Shown in pieces: positions 45,772-54,677 of a stretch of DNA of 64,000 bases (position 1 is the stretch's first letter; each line of letters starts with the position of its first letter). The DNA comes from Porphyridium purpureum. Taxonomy: Eukaryota; Rhodophyta; Bangiophyceae; Porphyridiales; Porphyridiaceae. The notes under the pieces were generated by a model that saw only the letters and a program-made list of their open reading frames with translations, searched no databases and was not told the DNA's origin. The stretch is from the NCBI GenBank assembly GCA_008690995.1, contig VRMN01000003.1, positions 1,550,001 through 1,614,000 on the forward strand, read 5' to 3'. The translations under genes were made by a program, and so were the position numbers.

Positions 45772-47121
45772 ATGGGCGAGAACTGGGGTCTCCCCGAAGC
45801 CGTGCCCTTGAAGCGAAAACACCGCGCTCGTCTCGCTTCGGAAATCCGGCTTTTCAAGGCATGCAAGCGTCTAACTCATGAACTCCACCGACTCGTTCGC
45901 TCAAGTGGAGCCCGACAGGTGCCGGTCTTGGCGCTGGAGCGATGGTTGGCGAGATGGTCGATGCGATTCGAGCGGCACGAAGAAGTGCCGATCTTTCGCG
46001 CAGAACGTTACATGATTCCTAGATTTGCTCTCGGTGATGCTCCTGAACAGGGTCTCGTTGCGGACCTGCAGCGAGGTTGTGCTGGCATGGAGAAGCAGAC
46101 TGCCACAAAGATCACCTCGGCACTGCACGACTTTGCGCGTCAGCTAGGCGAGCGACTCGATAAGGAAAACCAAGAGCAAGAACTAGCGAAAGAGCCTCCG
46201 GAACTGCGACTTTCCGTTCAGCACAGCGCTGATGGACAGACTTTGCGAATGAATATTGCAGTTCCGGAGATGCAGGGCAAAATGCCTTGGTTTAGTGTTT
46301 CTGCGAGGCATTTGGACAAGCTGCAGCTCTTGTGCCCGAAGAAAAAATCTCGCGCATCCAGAATAGCGGCCATCTGCCGTGTAATCATGCGGTACGACGC
46401 ATTGACGCTCGGGGGAGGAGCTGGGTACCAGGCTGCTTTGCCCCTGGCTGGATTCCGGTGGCTGCAGCAAGAGCTGGACTGTAGCGTCGAAGCCTTCGCG
46501 AGTCCGCTAAACTGCACCTTGGTCCATTATGGCTCACAGTTTCCAGACACAGACGCACTATTCGGCTCGAACCTCGGCAACTTTTTCCAATGGAGCCTGT
46601 CTGAAGTTCTCATGAGGGGTCGCTGTGTGGAGGTCAATCCACCGTTTGTACCTGAGGTGATGGACCTCGCAGTGGAGAAGGTGGAGGACCTGCTGCGGCA
46701 AGCGCGGAACGCGGGCGAAGCGCTACGGTTTGTGATCCTGGTCCCAAAATGGCAGCCGCTTAGAATGTGGCGTAAGCTCATGGACTCCAAGTACAATGAG
46801 CGACCGGAAGGTTCGCCTGTTTTTGTGCTGCCACAGGAAGATCATTTGTTTTGCGACGGCAAGCAGCATATCATTGCCAAGGAGGCCATGCACCACCGAC
46901 CTAGCAGTTTCGACTCGGGCATTTTTGTTTTGGGATGCGGCCGCCGCTCGCCAAGCGAAGTACCTCTCGATGCTCTTTCGCGCGTCTTGCGTGAGCACGC
47001 CAAGACTCATCGCCGAACTGTAGAACGCGGCGTTCGTGGTACTAATGGCGCGGCGCTCACTATTCAAGAGTACGAGCGCCAGGTCCGGAAGCGACGCAAG
47101 CTTGGAAAGCAAAGCACGTGA
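45772..47121 (+). CDS. PCIF1: PCIF1/CAPAM-like cap-adjacent m6Am methyltransferase
   Basis: 449 residues. PCIF1 adds N6-methyl to 2'-O-methyladenosine next to the mRNA cap, using a Pol II CTD-binding WW domain in animals. Here NPPF, the catalytic motif, is at 289-292 within GRCVEVNPPFVPEVMDLAVEK. It is preceded by ALPLAGFRWLQQELDCSVEAFASPLN and YGSQFPDTDALFGSNLGNFFQW, and followed by FVILVPKWQP, all in family order. There is no WW domain, so it resembles the catalytic core of the protein. Tail is basic (RKRRKLGK). Divergent with GNAT. Confidence 0.85.
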   Translation: MGENWGLPEAVPLKRKHRARLASEIRLFKACKRLTHELHRLVRSSGARQVPVLALERWLARWSMRFERHEEVPIFRAERYMIPRFALGDAPEQGLVADLQRGCAGMEKQTATKITSALHDFARQLGERLDKENQEQELAKEPPELRLSVQHSADGQTLRMNIAVPEMQGKMPWFSVSARHLDKLQLLCPKKKSRASRIAAICRVIMRYDALTLGGGAGYQAALPLAGFRWLQQELDCSVEAFASPLNCTLVHYGSQFPDTDALFGSNLGNFFQWSLSEVLMRGRCVEVNPPFVPEVMDLAVEKVEDLLRQARNAGEALRFVILVPKWQPLRMWRKLMDSKYNERPEGSPVFVLPQEDHLFCDGKQHIIAKEAMHHRPSSFDSGIFVLGCGRRSPSEVPLDALSRVLREHAKTHRRTVERGVRGTNGAALTIQEYERQVRKRRKLGKQST

Positions 47122-47185
47122 CTCGAGAGTGTGGAGAAACAAGGCAACCAACACGAGCAAACATAAACGGAGACAAATTATCGTT

Positions 47186-47632
47186 TCAAAACAAGGCCTT
47201 ACCATCTCCATTGCACATGGGACACTCCATTTGACCCCGCCCGACACACGCTGCGCAGGTGCGATACATATTCTCTTGATCAAGCCAGATGAAGCCGACC
47301 TTGTCACATCGCGAACACGGCACCAGGCCTGCACCAGCGCAATGGGAACACGCGCGGGTCAGAAACTCACTGCCATCTTCTTCCGTCTCGACATCTGCCT
47401 CGGATTCGCCATCTGAGTCTGGCAGAAAGGCACTGGATGCGGAGTCTACTGTCCTTCCCACGGATCGGGGAGCAACGCTTCGAACTCGACAGCATGACCT
47501 CGTCTGGCTCTGATTCTGACGTGATCCCGCCGCGCAGGCACCTGGTTCACGCCGCCCCGTTCGTACTCGCGACAAACGCCCACATAACTCGGGCGCGGCG
47601 GCAACAAACAGTGCCACACCCATGAGTCCCAT
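47186..47632 (-). CDS. Plastid-type DnaJ-like zinc-finger protein
   Basis: 148 residues from ATG 47632 (TTG-started extension rejected). The N-terminal ~60 residues are Arg/Ser-rich, as in a transit peptide. An acidic linker follows, then two CxxCxGxG-like units: CSHCAGAGLVPCSRC and CAACVGRGQMECPMCNGDGK. This is the DnaJ cysteine-rich fold without J domain, as in BSD2 and related plastid chaperones for Rubisco or photosystem assembly. The terminal GATGGTAAGG could be a splice donor, so the C-terminus may be longer. Its partner is not told by the sequence. Confidence 0.65.
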   Translation of the reverse strand: MGLMGVALFVAAAPELCGRLSRVRTGRREPGACAAGSRQNQSQTRSCCRVRSVAPRSVGRTVDSASSAFLPDSDGESEADVETEEDGSEFLTRACSHCAGAGLVPCSRCDKVGFIWLDQENMYRTCAACVGRGQMECPMCNGDGKALF

Positions 47633-47992
47633 TCTTCGACTAGATTTCACCTGCGCCGACGAGGAAACACGTCCCCACAACCAACAACCGCAGCGCCAAT
47701 GCCCACCTTGAGAGCGCCGGAGCTCGCGCGGGAAGTAGTTGTGGTTTCTTGGGGACTAGCCACATTGTCTACCCACTCTGTGCGTATGCCGGTGCATACG
47801 TGTGTGTCGGCGTCGTTGTGCGCGCAGGGCGGAGCGGACTATACCAGACCTGTCATAGCCACGTCGCTCGCCTCATCCTTGCGGTGCGTTGATGTGCTTT
47901 GCCGATGCTCGAAGTCAGTGCGTGGACCTGTGTGTGTGTGCATCGGCTTAGAAGTCCGTGAAACCGGCGCGACGTCTTGCGACGGAAGTGCG
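47633..47992. other. Divergent spacer
   Basis: 360 bases between the Zn-finger protein and the next gene. A frame open back to 47699 precedes the ATG at 47993 but is Cys/Val/Ser-rich and probably untranslated. No motif cluster seen. Confidence 0.3.
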
Positions 47993-49102
47993 ATGGAGGA
48001 GCGGTCAATAATTATAGAGGAGCTCGCGTCAGCACGTGACAGGATTGAGATTGAGCGCTTTTGTCTAGCGGGCGACGCGTGGCAATACTATCGTACGTTG
48101 TCGGCGCGGCCGCCGCCGACAAAACGGCAGCGGACATCAGGTCTGAATTATAGTCAACTGCATCATGCTGGACAGAATGATCACGTACTCGCCCCGCGGC
48201 CGTCGAGGTTTGTGGATGTTGATATGCAAGCCGCGCGAGTGGACGGCAGCCACCGGTTCACTGCAAGCGAAGCGCCCGAAGTCCTGTCACGAGTGCAGGA
48301 GCAAATGCAGCAACTACGGTCACACTTGATGTGGAGTCCAGAGCCATTCGTGCAAGACTGGAATTCCGTCGAAACATTTTTGAGCCTTTGCTCGGATGCA
48401 GCGGTGCGGCACTCTGGTTTTGGCTTAATGCCTGCGAGTGAGGCTCGCTGTCTTGAGATTCTCGCGCAAGTCGGGATACAGTGTGCTCTGCAGGCATTGA
48501 GGAAAATGGATGAATTCAAAGGCGACAGAAATACTGAACGGGTGTGTCCGGCGAGTACTCAAGTCGATCGAACTGTGACTCTGCTCCATGAAGCGATAGA
48601 AAACTCGCTAAAAATAGGGGAGCGCGTTTCGTGGACGGACAACCTAATCGCATTGTTTAACGCTGGCTTAGCAGAGTACGGAAGATTCTTTGACAAGATT
48701 CACGCGGCATACTTCCTTGGCATGGAAATCTCCGTTCGTGATCTTGTCATGTTTTATTTTCAGCATCATAAGCAAAGGCAAACTTATGGAGGCCTTCGAG
48801 ATGCAGGACATATGCGTGCAGCCGAGGTACCCGCGAAAAGTATCGGGCCACCGAGCCTCTTGAGAAACGTCCTCATCCCAAAGGGCAGAAGCGTGCTGGA
48901 ATACGAGCGAGCCCTGCCGAAGTACTTTGTGGGCCTGTATAGTGAAGAGCATGTCTTGGACTGCGTCCACGCACTCGCCGTCTCAAATGGTGATGGCTTT
49001 AGCGCAGGCGCTGTGTGCACCCGACTACTTGCGAAGTTACAAGAGCAACGCGCGACGAGAAGTGAAAAGGCCAGGCTCGCGGAGGACATGGACCGTTTCT
49101 GA
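47993..49102 (+). CDS. Protein of unknown function, all-helical
   Basis: 369 residues from ATG 47993 (MEERSIIIEEL). An upstream ATG at 47699 would add 98 unlike residues. A basic segment, PPPTKRQRT, may be a nuclear signal. The rest is rich in predicted helices (VLSRVQEQMQQLRSHLMW; ARCLEILAQVGIQCALQALRKM; DRTVTLLHEAIENSLKIGERVSWTDNLIALFNAGLAEYGRFFDKIHAAYF) and ends in a Lys/Arg-rich helix. I recognise no family. Convergent with the syntaxin gene, 191 bases apart. Confidence 0.6.
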   Translation: MEERSIIIEELASARDRIEIERFCLAGDAWQYYRTLSARPPPTKRQRTSGLNYSQLHHAGQNDHVLAPRPSRFVDVDMQAARVDGSHRFTASEAPEVLSRVQEQMQQLRSHLMWSPEPFVQDWNSVETFLSLCSDAAVRHSGFGLMPASEARCLEILAQVGIQCALQALRKMDEFKGDRNTERVCPASTQVDRTVTLLHEAIENSLKIGERVSWTDNLIALFNAGLAEYGRFFDKIHAAYFLGMEISVRDLVMFYFQHHKQRQTYGGLRDAGHMRAAEVPAKSIGPPSLLRNVLIPKGRSVLEYERALPKYFVGLYSEEHVLDCVHALAVSNGDGFSAGAVCTRLLAKLQEQRATRSEKARLAEDMDRF

Positions 49103-49293
49103 ACTCGCGCGCTGTGATAGCTTGCGCTCACGTCATTGTCAAATACGTTGCGCAAGTGAGTATTGGCATTCCTGTGGCGGACATAATTCTGTGCTTGTGG
49201 ATCGCTGCATTGATAATTGGCGTCAGAACACAACGTTTCAATAAACTCTGAGCAGCAGTTCGTCTCGGGTATACGACACCATTCGCTTGATAA

Positions 49294-50103
49294 TTAAGTT
49301 AAAATGACGAGCATCGTGAGAACGACAAGTGCAACCGTAAGAAGAATGATCGTGCACATTTGACCCTTGCTTGTTTCCTCAATCATTTTGTTCAGTTTTT
49401 GCTGCACGGCTCTGAAGCGTGATAACGTGGAATCCATTTCTGTGTCGATGTCATCCAGAATTTCCCCCTGTCGGCTGAGCTCCAAATGCATTTCCTTGCC
49501 CATATTCCCTATTCGCTTCACAGACTTTCCCAACTCACCCAATTCAACGTCCTGCTCCTGCATGATCAAGTCCTGCTGAAGCGCTTCGTTCCGCACAAAA
49601 TCGTCATTCTTCGAACTGGACGGAGCAGCGCTAAGAACGCTAGGTCCGGTGAAACCAGCCCCGGTCTTTACGGAGCCGCTGCTCCCGGATCGAGCAGCAG
49701 GTGCCTGATGGCTAGCGCTCTGTTGCAGCTTTGCGTTTCTTCGTGCGCGATCGATTTTGTTCTTAACTTCAGTCGAGCCGACATGCTTCTTAATCTTCGC
49801 CGCCTGGCTCTGCATTTCCGACACAAACTCACGCCGCTCCTGCGCCTCGAGTGCGCTAACATTGAAGCGCGCCGGGTTGCTTTCCACGACGCGCACCGTT
49901 TCGTCCAGGTCCTGCAGATCCCACTCCACGCTGCGCAGCGTTCCGAGCAGCGCCGATGTTTTCAACTCCAAGTCGCTCGCCACGGCTGTCGTCCCATCCG
50001 CATGGGCCAGCTTGATCCAGTCCGCATACGCGTCCTGAATCTTGCTCATCGAGTGCTGCACCTCGGCACGCACTACGTAGAACGGGTCTCCGGACGCGTT
50101 CAT
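49294..50103 (-). CDS. STX6: Syntaxin-6/SYP61-like Qc-SNARE
   Basis: 269 residues. STX6-type SNAREs mediate fusion at the TGN and endosomes. N-terminal Habc-like helices: DPFYVVRAEVQHSMSKIQDAYADWIKL and VEWDLQDLDETVRVVESNP with FNVSALEAQERREFV, the syntaxin-6 N-domain pattern. SNARE helix ~182-240: LIMQEQDVELGELGKSVKRIGNMGKEMHLELSRQGEILDDIDTEMD, with the layer-zero Gln in SRQGEIL. One C-terminal tail anchor follows (ILLTVALVVLTMLVILT). Divergent from the candidate MED19 gene with 135 bases between starts. Confidence 0.9.
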   Translation of the reverse strand: MNASGDPFYVVRAEVQHSMSKIQDAYADWIKLAHADGTTAVASDLELKTSALLGTLRSVEWDLQDLDETVRVVESNPARFNVSALEAQERREFVSEMQSQAAKIKKHVGSTEVKNKIDRARRNAKLQQSASHQAPAARSGSSGSVKTGAGFTGPSVLSAAPSSSKNDDFVRNEALQQDLIMQEQDVELGELGKSVKRIGNMGKEMHLELSRQGEILDDIDTEMDSTLSRFRAVQQKLNKMIEETSKGQMCTIILLTVALVVLTMLVILT

Positions 50104-50238
50104 CTTTCGTGTCCCACTCCAAACTCTGCAGACAGATGCTTCGTGTCACGCTTATCAGCCCGATGTCCTTGAGGACACAAGTCATTCCTTGCGTGAAATA
50201 GACTTGTTGATTCGTTCGTGAAGGTGAAGGGTGCTGCG

Positions 50239-50778
50239 ATGGCGAGTGAAGAGACGGGCGGGACTGGGGCGGTAGCATCGCCGCAGGGAGCGACCAGACT
50301 TGACGCGCCTAGCGTGGGCCCGCCGGTTCTGGTCAAGTACAGGCTGGACGGGTTCTACGATGAATTGAGAAAGAGTGCGCTGCGCTCGACGTTTCTGCAA
50401 GCACTGGAGGATGTGCACCCACGAACAGACTCGGCGCCGATCAAGCCGCGTTGCCGCGCGGGGCCGCTGATGGAGCTCGTAATTCAGAGACGACAGGAAG
50501 ACGTTCCGGTGCCAAGCGCGGCGAGGGCCATCCACCCGTTTGCAGCCGAGCTGCTAGAGAGCGTGGTGAATTTTCAGCCCGGCACCAAGGACGAACGACT
50601 CGAGCTGCCTGCGTGGATTCACGAGCAGCAGCCATGGCAGGATGACCGCAAGGTGCGCAGAAAGCGTCAGAAGAGTAAAAAGAAGCGCAAGCGGAAGCAC
50701 AGAGACGACGGAGAAGGAAGGAAAAGGAGACGCGGGTCCCCGGGTGAGGCTGACGACGACGCGGTGGTTGCACTATGA
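50239..50778 (+). CDS. Candidate Mediator subunit 19
   Basis: 179 residues from ATG 50239. VLVKYRLDGFYDELRKSALRSTFLQALEDVHP resembles the N-terminal MED19 block (a Tyr-containing helix, then L-x-x-L-P), and LLESVVNFQPGTKDERLELP is in the place of the conserved F-x-L-x-PGP. The C-terminus is a Lys/Arg-rich tail (RKRQKSKKKRKRKHRDD), as in MED19. The order of parts and the length agree, but identity is low, so this is a suggestion only. Convergent with eIF2B-beta. Confidence 0.4.
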   Translation: MASEETGGTGAVASPQGATRLDAPSVGPPVLVKYRLDGFYDELRKSALRSTFLQALEDVHPRTDSAPIKPRCRAGPLMELVIQRRQEDVPVPSAARAIHPFAAELLESVVNFQPGTKDERLELPAWIHEQQPWQDDRKVRRKRQKSKKKRKRKHRDDGEGRKRRRGSPGEADDDAVVAL

Positions 50779-50817
50779 GTCAAAGCCCTGAGTAAAACTC
50801 TTTCATTATGTATGGCT

Positions 50818-52002
50818 TTATAGCTGAACATCTATATCGTCATAATAATCGCGCAACAAGCGATAAATATACGACGGGTTGTATCCTCCTGTGTTAGTGA
50901 TCAGCAGTGTCACAAACTCCGGTGGCACGACGTCAAACGCTGGACTAATGACTTTGACATTGTCGAGATGTGCAACCTCTGCATAGCTTGCGACGGATTC
51001 GGGAGAGAGGAGGTCGTTGAGGGCGATCCGGTCGTGTGGGAAGAGAGGCGTCAACTTGTACATGCCAGCGCATGCAATCACAGGCTTGGCGTGCATTTTT
51101 GCCGCACCGAGCATGAGATGCACGCCTGACGCTGTCAGTAAAGCTCCGTTCGCCATGACTGCATGGGCGCCTACCACTACTTTATGCACGCGCGACATGA
51201 TTGCAAACACAGCCGAGTCCGGAATAACGGTCACATCAAGACTGCCTCCGTTCTCAGCAGTGGACGCCAGCTTGCGCGCGAGGCCCTGCCCTTTACACGA
51301 CGGCGCAGCCTCAGCCACTATCACTTCAAAGTGACGCTTCTTCGCGGCCTCAAGAAGAAAGAGCTCCACTGTCACTGACCAGCCGTAGGTCAAAATAACC
51401 TCGTTTGCGTGGATGTGCGCAAGCGCCTGCTCCACAATGTTGTCCGAAGTTGTTTCGATCTCATTCTCATATTCTAGGACCGCCTCAATCATAGCTTTCC
51501 TCGCCGATCTGCACACGGCGGATATCGTGTTGACCCCCTGACGCATTTCATCACCGTCCATGATATCCGCCAAGTTTCGCCGAAACGAGTCGGATGTGGA
51601 CAGTTGAGCAAACTCACTTGCAATATTGACTGGAACAGCAGATTCGTCAGTACGCAGACCTTCAGTGCTTTGTCGCTCGCGCTGGTGGCGCAGCAACGCG
51701 AGTTGGAACTCTTCCCGCGCTATCCGGAGCACACGCCGGACGGTGTTCTCGACGACAAACGCAAGCTCCGAGGCGCGGTGAAGGCGCCGCCCGACAATAC
51801 GGATTGCTTCAAGGCATACATCCATCCCTTGGATTGCCATTTTCGACACGACGGTCCGCAACAGCTTGGCCGTATTCATTGCCACCAAACTCGACTGCAC
51901 CAACGGCTCCTGCCGCAACTGCTTGGCCAGAATCTCGAGCGCTGCTTCGACTTCGGACGGTAGCGCAACCACGGGCGCACGGCCTTCATCCTGGGGTCCC
52001 AT
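50818..52002 (-). CDS. EIF2B2: Translation initiation factor eIF2B beta
   Basis: 394 residues from ATG 52002. eIF2B is the GDP-GTP exchange factor for eIF2; beta belongs to the regulatory alpha-beta-delta core. Helical N-domain: SDSFRRNLADIMDGDEMRQGVNT. Rossmann-like C-domain: IHANEVILTYGWSVTVELFLLEAAKKRHFEVIVAEAAP, VTVIPDSAVFAIMSRVHKVVVGAHAVMANGALLTASGVHLMLGAAKMHAKPVIACAGMYKLTP, ending NPSYIYRLLRDYYDDID. These follow eIF2B-beta more than alpha or delta. Same strand as CASP, which lies 122 bases upstream. Confidence 0.93.
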   Translation of the reverse strand: MGPQDEGRAPVVALPSEVEAALEILAKQLRQEPLVQSSLVAMNTAKLLRTVVSKMAIQGMDVCLEAIRIVGRRLHRASELAFVVENTVRRVLRIAREEFQLALLRHQRERQSTEGLRTDESAVPVNIASEFAQLSTSDSFRRNLADIMDGDEMRQGVNTISAVCRSARKAMIEAVLEYENEIETTSDNIVEQALAHIHANEVILTYGWSVTVELFLLEAAKKRHFEVIVAEAAPSCKGQGLARKLASTAENGGSLDVTVIPDSAVFAIMSRVHKVVVGAHAVMANGALLTASGVHLMLGAAKMHAKPVIACAGMYKLTPLFPHDRIALNDLLSPESVASYAEVAHLDNVKVISPAFDVVPPEFVTLLITNTGGYNPSYIYRLLRDYYDDIDVQL

Positions 52003-52124
52003 ACTTCGAGGAATTTGGAAATCAAAACACACAACGCGTCCCCGTTCCGTCCCGATCCCACACCACTTTCAATGTTGTCCACTGCGGAAATAAGACATCG
52101 CGTTTATTGTTCTTGAGAGAGAGG

Positions 52125-54404
52125 CTAGCCACTGAAGCGCCTGTGCGCAGCTTGCGGATGAAGGGACGCCGCATCCATCTGGAGCAAGTCCTGATGGCAG
52201 TAGCGGATGCGGTTAAGGAACAAGAAAACAAACACATGCAGCAAGATCATGTAGAAGAAGGTGAACATGCGCAAGTTACGGTTGCTCATGAGCTGTTCTC
52301 CGGCGCGCAGCGTGAATCGATCCGCCACATTCATTTCATTCAGCCGCCGCTGACGCTCTGCACGGTTAAAAAGCGCGTACGGGTTCGCGGTCGAGCCGCT
52401 GTAGCCGCTGTTGCCGCTGCTCTCGTACATCCTTTCGTATTTGTCCACAACAAAATTGGAAGCGCCACCCATTTCTTCGTCTCGGGAAGCAGAAGATGCA
52501 TTCGCATACCCACCCTGCTGTTGGTAGTTCTGGACATACTTGAGCTTCTGGAATAGCACTACCGAGTCCGATTTTACAGACTCTATCTCGCGCTTCGCTT
52601 CATCAAGACGCTGCGCCAATGAGTGATTCTCTTGCTCGAGCTCACGCACACGCGCACGAAAGCGGTCTCGTTGCCCGGAAACAATATCCAGCATGGAGGG
52701 CTCCCGCTCGGGCGTGTTCACGCTGCTCACGTTCGATTTGTGCGTCGCAGTCGCGACAGCTCCGGAAGCCAGACTTTCCCGATCCAGAAGGCCAATCGTC
52801 TCTCCTCCCCACTCGTCCCACGCGAGTTCTGACTTGTTCCGATTTGCACGGGAAGACTTAGTATCGGAATCTCCCGGCGATCCCTCGGCGAGGGTCATTT
52901 TGGAAATGCTATTCTCCAACCGCGCGACGAGCACCTGCTGGTCTTCTAGCGACTCAGTCAGTTGTTCAACGGCACGCTTGGCGTCTTCAAGTTGAGCACT
53001 CTTTTCAAGATTTTCGTTGCGCAAGTGCGCAAGTTTTCCATCTAACAATTTGACTCGTTCCGTCAACCGCTGCTCGATGGACGGATACGGCGACGAATCA
53101 TCAGCTCCGCCCGTGGGACCGAAGTGATCGCTGCCCTTGGTGAGCTCAAAGTGCATTGACTGCATCGCTTCCAGCTCGACTTTCATCCGCTCATAAGTCG
53201 ATTTTGACGGCGCGTGCCGCAGCTGATCTTCCAGTTGTGCGATTTTGGCGTTTCTCTGCGCCAAAGCGTCTGTCAGCTTCTTAAATTCGAGGCTTCCGCT
53301 CGCATCCTTGTGTTGTAGAGACGCCATGAGCGTCTGCAGTTGCTCCTGGAGACCTACAATAAGCACGTCTTTCGACGCCAACTCAATGCGCAGCCGCTCG
53401 GCTTCGTTCGACGCGCTGGCCAACTGCTGCTGTGCCACAACCGCACCGCCTTCCGATTCAAAGTGGCGCACCCGATGTCGGAGAGAAGTCACCTCAGCGC
53501 GCGATCGCATAAGCTCCTCTTCCGTACGCTCAAGCTCATTCATCCGGAGAGCCTTTGCCACGCTAAGCTTGGACTTGGACTCGGTCAGCTCTTGTCGAAG
53601 CTGCTCATTTTGTTTTCGTAGCCCAGTCTGCTCGTCACGTTCTTCGCTCACGCGCGCAAGAAGCTCGTTTTCTTTGATTCGCCACGCTTGCATCTCTGCC
53701 TCGCGTTGGTTGATCCAGTCGGCGCGCATTTGGGTCACGCGCGCTTCGAACTGCTGCACGAGCTCTTCTCTTTCCGCACTCATTTGCTTCTCGTACTCAC
53801 GAATCATCTCCTGGTTTTCGCTCACGCGGGAATTCATCTGATCTACACGTACGACCTCCTTGTGTGCGGCAGCAAGCTGGTCTTGAAGTTCAAATATACG
53901 CAGCTCATTCCGCAGCTCCTGTTCCAGTCCATCCACGGGGTTGGGCAGCTCATACATGCTACGATATACGCTGTAGTACTCTGCCTCCACAAATTTGGCG
54001 CGACCAGTGAGCGCGTCAATCTCGCCCTGGTATTCCTTGAGCAGTGCGATCACTGCTTTGGACAAATCCGGTGGGCACTCTGTCGCGCTGTTGAGCGTTC
54101 GCTTGAGCGCTCGCGTGCTCTCGGCGAGCATCTTGCGCGCTTTCAAGGACGCATTCTGTTTCTCGGCAATCGCGAGGGCCGCTGCGTCCATTTCGGAACG
54201 CCGAGTGTCTAAATCAAACGTGCGCCATGCCTCCAGCACGAGCAACGCCGACAACGACTCACCCTGTGGTGCGACATGCTCTGCTGGATGCTCTTGTGCT
54301 GTGCCGGCCTCCGGCACGGAAACTGTCGCTTCTTGCGCAGTCCCCACTGCTTCCGACGGCCCGACGGGATTCGGCGGGCCATGCTCGGCACGCTCAGACT
54401 CCAT
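52125..54404 (-). CDS. CASP: Golgin CASP (CUX1-related Golgi coiled-coil membrane protein)
   Basis: 759 residues. CASP is a tail-anchored Golgi golgin. The N-terminal domain: EAWRTFDLDTRRSEMDAAALAIAEKQNASLKARKMLAESTRALKR, then VIALLKEYQGEIDALTGRAKFVEAEYYSVYRSM, both very characteristic. Long coiled coil ~180-640. C-terminus: NPYALFNRAERQRRLNEMNVADRFTLRAGEQLMSNRNLRMFTFFYMILLHVFVFLFLNRIRYC, the conserved CASP end with one membrane helix and the conserved Tyr/His. Divergent from the DnaJ-X gene. Confidence 0.93.
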   Translation of the reverse strand: MESERAEHGPPNPVGPSEAVGTAQEATVSVPEAGTAQEHPAEHVAPQGESLSALLVLEAWRTFDLDTRRSEMDAAALAIAEKQNASLKARKMLAESTRALKRTLNSATECPPDLSKAVIALLKEYQGEIDALTGRAKFVEAEYYSVYRSMYELPNPVDGLEQELRNELRIFELQDQLAAAHKEVVRVDQMNSRVSENQEMIREYEKQMSAEREELVQQFEARVTQMRADWINQREAEMQAWRIKENELLARVSEERDEQTGLRKQNEQLRQELTESKSKLSVAKALRMNELERTEEELMRSRAEVTSLRHRVRHFESEGGAVVAQQQLASASNEAERLRIELASKDVLIVGLQEQLQTLMASLQHKDASGSLEFKKLTDALAQRNAKIAQLEDQLRHAPSKSTYERMKVELEAMQSMHFELTKGSDHFGPTGGADDSSPYPSIEQRLTERVKLLDGKLAHLRNENLEKSAQLEDAKRAVEQLTESLEDQQVLVARLENSISKMTLAEGSPGDSDTKSSRANRNKSELAWDEWGGETIGLLDRESLASGAVATATHKSNVSSVNTPEREPSMLDIVSGQRDRFRARVRELEQENHSLAQRLDEAKREIESVKSDSVVLFQKLKYVQNYQQQGGYANASSASRDEEMGGASNFVVDKYERMYESSGNSGYSGSTANPYALFNRAERQRRLNEMNVADRFTLRAGEQLMSNRNLRMFTFFYMILLHVFVFLFLNRIRYCHQDLLQMDAASLHPQAAHRRFSG

Positions 54405-54677
54405 GTTCTCCGTTGAAAACGTCCGCTGCGTCGCTGTCTTTCGTCACTCTTCTTGCGAACTGAAGTCCCAGCCGCAGCATTCAGGAAGACTCGAGCCATT
54501 TCCACACGCATTCCCATATCAAACGGATGCGGTTTGCTATGAAAACGCGTCTGACTGTGACGATCAAAAACGCAGGTGTGACGGGCAAGCAAGGGGAAGA
54601 GGGAACGACGAGACGACGAGCAAGGGAGAAGAGACGGAAGAGACGGAGGGAGAAGGCGACGAGACGAGCGGGGGAGA

